Shown in pieces: positions 24,644 through 25,974 of a stretch of DNA of 25,974 nt. The notes under the pieces are model-generated. The model saw nothing but the letters and a program-made list of their open reading frames with translations, ran no database searches and was not told the origin of the DNA. Location: positions 1 to 25,974 of the forward strand of contig JAFNAU010000002.1 of the NCBI GenBank assembly GCA_017860335.1. The letters are read 5' to 3'. The stretch is from Bacteroidota bacterium. Its GTDB lineage: Bacteria > Bacteroidota > Bacteroidia > Bacteroidales > Paludibacteraceae. Position numbers and translations under genes: made by a program. Position 1 is the stretch's first letter. Each line of letters opens with the position of its first letter.

Positions 24644-25042
24644 ATGGAAAAATTATTTATTGAGGTTCAGAGTAACTACAACTTTGACCAAACAGTGGAA
24701 AAACTGACTGAAACTATTTTGTCCGCAAATTGGAAAGTCTCCCATGTGCATGATTTGCAGGAAACCATGCGAAAAAATAAGTTTGACGTACTGCCGGTGA
24801 AAGTGCTGGAATTATGCAAGCCTGCTTATTCGGTAAAATTACTTGAAAAGGACGATGAACGTATTTATTCGTCAATGATGCCTTGCCGGATTTCTGTTTA
24901 TAATAAGTCAGACGGTTATACCTATGTTTCGCTGATGAATTCGGGTATGATGGCTGCACAACTCGGTGGGGTGGTTGAACTTGTAATGACCGATGCATAT
25001 TTTGAATCACGAAAATTTATTCAGTCTGTCATAGTTCCTTAA
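24644..25042 (+). CDS. DUF302 domain protein
   Basis: This 132-residue cytosolic protein matches the DUF302 pattern: an N-terminal FDQTVEKLTETILSANWKVSHVHDL, then VKVLELCKPAYSVKLL, MMPCRISVYNKSDGYTYVSLMN and a MMAAQLGG helix. Two cysteines lie in the ELCKP and MPCR motifs conserved in the family. Function is not established; DUF302 genes are often seen near sulfur- or metal-related genes. It follows the arsR operon on the same strand, 26 bp after the terminator. It is therefore probably a separate transcript, or one reached by read-through. No clear promoter was found. Confidence 0.85.
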   Translation: MEKLFIEVQSNYNFDQTVEKLTETILSANWKVSHVHDLQETMRKNKFDVLPVKVLELCKPAYSVKLLEKDDERIYSSMMPCRISVYNKSDGYTYVSLMNSGMMAAQLGGVVELVMTDAYFESRKFIQSVIVP

Positions 25043-25135
25043 TTGTTAAATCTGCAAAAATATACATGGTTGATTAAACGAATCGTTTTGCTTTTTGTCA
25101 AAGGAGTAAATGATTAATTATTCACATTAAAAAAA

Positions 25136-25618
25136 ATGTATATGAAAAACTTAGGAATTTATCTCATGGCCGCCATGCTGACCATAAGTCTGACATTATC
25201 TGCTCAGGATAATAATGAAAACAAAATGCAGGGCAACAGACAAGGTCAGCCGCGCGGTATGCAAATGTCGGCTCAACAGCGTGCCGAGAATTTGTCAAAA
25301 CAATTAAGCCTGACAGCAGAACAAACACAAAAGGTGCAGGCACTCTACGAAAAACAGGATGCAAAAAGAGTTCAGCAACGTGAAGAATTCGGTAAACAGC
25401 GTAAAAAAATGCGACAAATGCAAAACAAAGAACGTGAAGAATTCAGAGCTATACGTGAAAAAGAAATGAACGAACAGGATGCCGAACTCGAAGGTATTAT
25501 TGGTAAAGAAAAGATGGATCAGTACAAGGCTGCCCGCGAACAAAGAAGACAGCGTATGGAACAGAGAATGAACAACAGACCACAGGGAATGCGTCAGAGG
25601 GGTACCCAACCAATGTAA
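25136..25618 (+). CDS. DUF4890/Spy-like secreted helical protein
   Basis: This protein of about 160 residues has a signal peptide (MKNLGIYLMAAMLTISLTLSAQ) and a mature part rich in Gln, Arg, Glu and Met. It contains an LTAEQTQKVQALYEKQ helix repeated in style by KEKMDQYKAAREQRRQRMEQ, the pattern of DUF4890 and of periplasmic Spy/CpxP-like chaperone-type proteins. It is predicted to be periplasmic. Its role is unknown; a stress-related chaperone or metal-binding function is inferred from the fold type. The start could be ATG 25136 (MYMKN) or ATG 25142. Two hairpins at 25746-25842 probably end its transcript. Confidence 0.8.
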   Translation: MYMKNLGIYLMAAMLTISLTLSAQDNNENKMQGNRQGQPRGMQMSAQQRAENLSKQLSLTAEQTQKVQALYEKQDAKRVQQREEFGKQRKKMRQMQNKEREEFRAIREKEMNEQDAELEGIIGKEKMDQYKAAREQRRQRMEQRMNNRPQGMRQRGTQPM

Positions 25619-25745
25619 GAAAAATTACCCTGCGGAACCGAACAATACTAACGATAACTTGAAAGAAAATGAGGTTGCCAAAAGACGTAATTGACTTTCT
25701 GAAAGTGGACAGTAAAAAAGCAGGTAAACAGTTGAAAAAATAAAA

Positions 25746-25783
25746 GATCAAAAACAACTAAGAATTGTTAGTCTTTTTGATTT
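25746..25783 (+). terminator. Hairpin/terminator after the DUF4890 gene
   Basis: ATCAAAAA and ACTAA pair with TTAGT and TTTTTGAT around a small loop, with a bulge of a few bases. It is AT-rich and ends in TTT, so it is a weaker terminator than the next hairpin. Confidence 0.5.
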
Positions 25784-25808
25784 AATGATTGGTTAATTGA
25801 TTAATTGG

Positions 25809-25842
25809 AAAAACGGCTTCGATGTATTTCGAAGCCGTTTTT
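25809..25842. terminator. Strong bidirectional rho-independent terminator
   Basis: AAAAACGGCTTCGA pairs perfectly with TCGAAGCCGTTTTT (14 bp) over a 6-nt loop. T or A tracts on both sides allow termination from either direction. Confidence 0.85.
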
Positions 25843-25880
25843 ATATTAAGTTTATTTTTATTGGACAATTCTTTGCAATG

Positions 25881-25940
25881 AAGTCATCTTGACTTTTTAA
25901 CAAATGGCATTTATTTTGTTTTTTGACTTCGTAGAAGTCA
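25881..25940. promoter_or_regulatory. Cluster of four AAGTCA/TGACTT half-sites (candidate operator)
   Basis: AAGTCA-TCT-TGACTT at 25881-25895 is a perfect inverted repeat. TGACTTC-GTA-GAAGTCA at 25924-25940 is a second one made of the same hexamer in the opposite arrangement. The second lies directly upstream of a near -7 box (25941-25948). A DNA-binding site for a regulator of the gene to the right is likely but not proven. Confidence 0.5.
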
Positions 25941-25974
25941 CATATTTGTAGTAGAATGATTGTTTTTTACATTC

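Larger units (their letters stand above)
25619..25974. other. Non-coding 3' stretch
   Basis: About 356 bp follow the DUF4890 gene. It holds the two hairpins above, a tiny unsupported 24-codon frame (25669-25743), and an AAGTCA/TGACTT half-site cluster at 25881-25940. Near the right edge there is a possible promoter (CATATTTG at 25941-25948) and an ATG at 25956 that stays open to the end of the window, possibly the start of the next gene. No tRNA, rRNA or CRISPR is seen. Confidence 0.6.

Noticed and set aside
25101..25106. AAGGAG as a Shine-Dalgarno for the DUF4890 gene
   Set aside because: It is 30 nt from the start codon, too far; it precedes only a 6-codon frame, and the other genes here lack such signals.
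25669..25743. 24-codon frame MRLPKDVIDFLKVDSKKAGK... after the DUF4890 gene
   Set aside because: Too short, no similarity recognised and no clear initiation signal; may be a relic but cannot be supported.
1..25974. tRNA, rRNA, CRISPR array or insertion sequence
   Set aside because: Intergenic regions were scanned by eye; no cloverleaf, regularly spaced repeats or transposase was found.

Overview
The window looks like chromosomal DNA from a Bacteroidota bacterium, most likely order Bacteroidales. The evidence is several TAnnTTTG promoter -7 boxes, A-rich leaders with no Shine-Dalgarno sequence, and families typical of that phylum (TamB-like giant protein, DUF3256, S46 dipeptidyl-peptidase, DUF6132, DUF4890). 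Genus cannot be read from the sequence. The truncated butyrate kinase hints at a fermentative ancestor.

Layout. (1) 1-2.3 kb: the 3' end of a butyrate kinase gene with an aberrant C-terminus and a terminator, then a minus-strand pair tsaD-exosortase. (2) 2.3-7.5 kb: divergently from tsaD, a TamB-like gene overlapping a DUF3256 gene. (3) 7.6-15.0 kb: a surface-glycan region with genes on both strands. It holds an AT-rich methyltransferase, two glycosyltransferases, a three-gene nucleotide-sugar unit (SDR, LegB-like dehydratase, nucleotidyltransferase) and a Wzx-like flippase. (4) 15.1-22.9 kb: a minus-strand housekeeping stretch, read in transcription order as aroB, CoA-binding protein, dapB, lepB, wbqC-like, ilvE, then a DPP7-type S46 peptidase. 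A 27-bp GC-rich repeat occurs as an inverted pair between wbqC and ilvE, and one arm is translated as the end of the WbqC-like protein. (5) 22.9-24.6 kb: a compact plus-strand operon of ArsR-type regulator, two small Cys-bearing membrane proteins, a small CxxC HMA-like protein and a thioredoxin lipoprotein. It has a clear operator-promoter upstream and a strong terminator downstream. (6) 24.6-26.0 kb: DUF302 and DUF4890 genes, then about 350 bp of non-coding DNA with two terminator hairpins and a cluster of AAGTCA/TGACTT half-sites before the right edge.

How the parts work together. The glycan genes probably make, decorate and export a surface polysaccharide or glycoprotein glycan. TamB, signal peptidase I and the exosortase all serve envelope protein or lipid handling. 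aroB, dapB and ilvE are amino-acid biosynthesis, and the S46 enzyme feeds on peptides. The most interesting unit is the ArsR-controlled, cysteine-rich operon at 23.0-24.5 kb. Its five products each carry closely spaced cysteines and span cytosol, inner membrane and (by lipobox) envelope. It looks like an undercharacterised thiol, sulfur or metal-handling relay.
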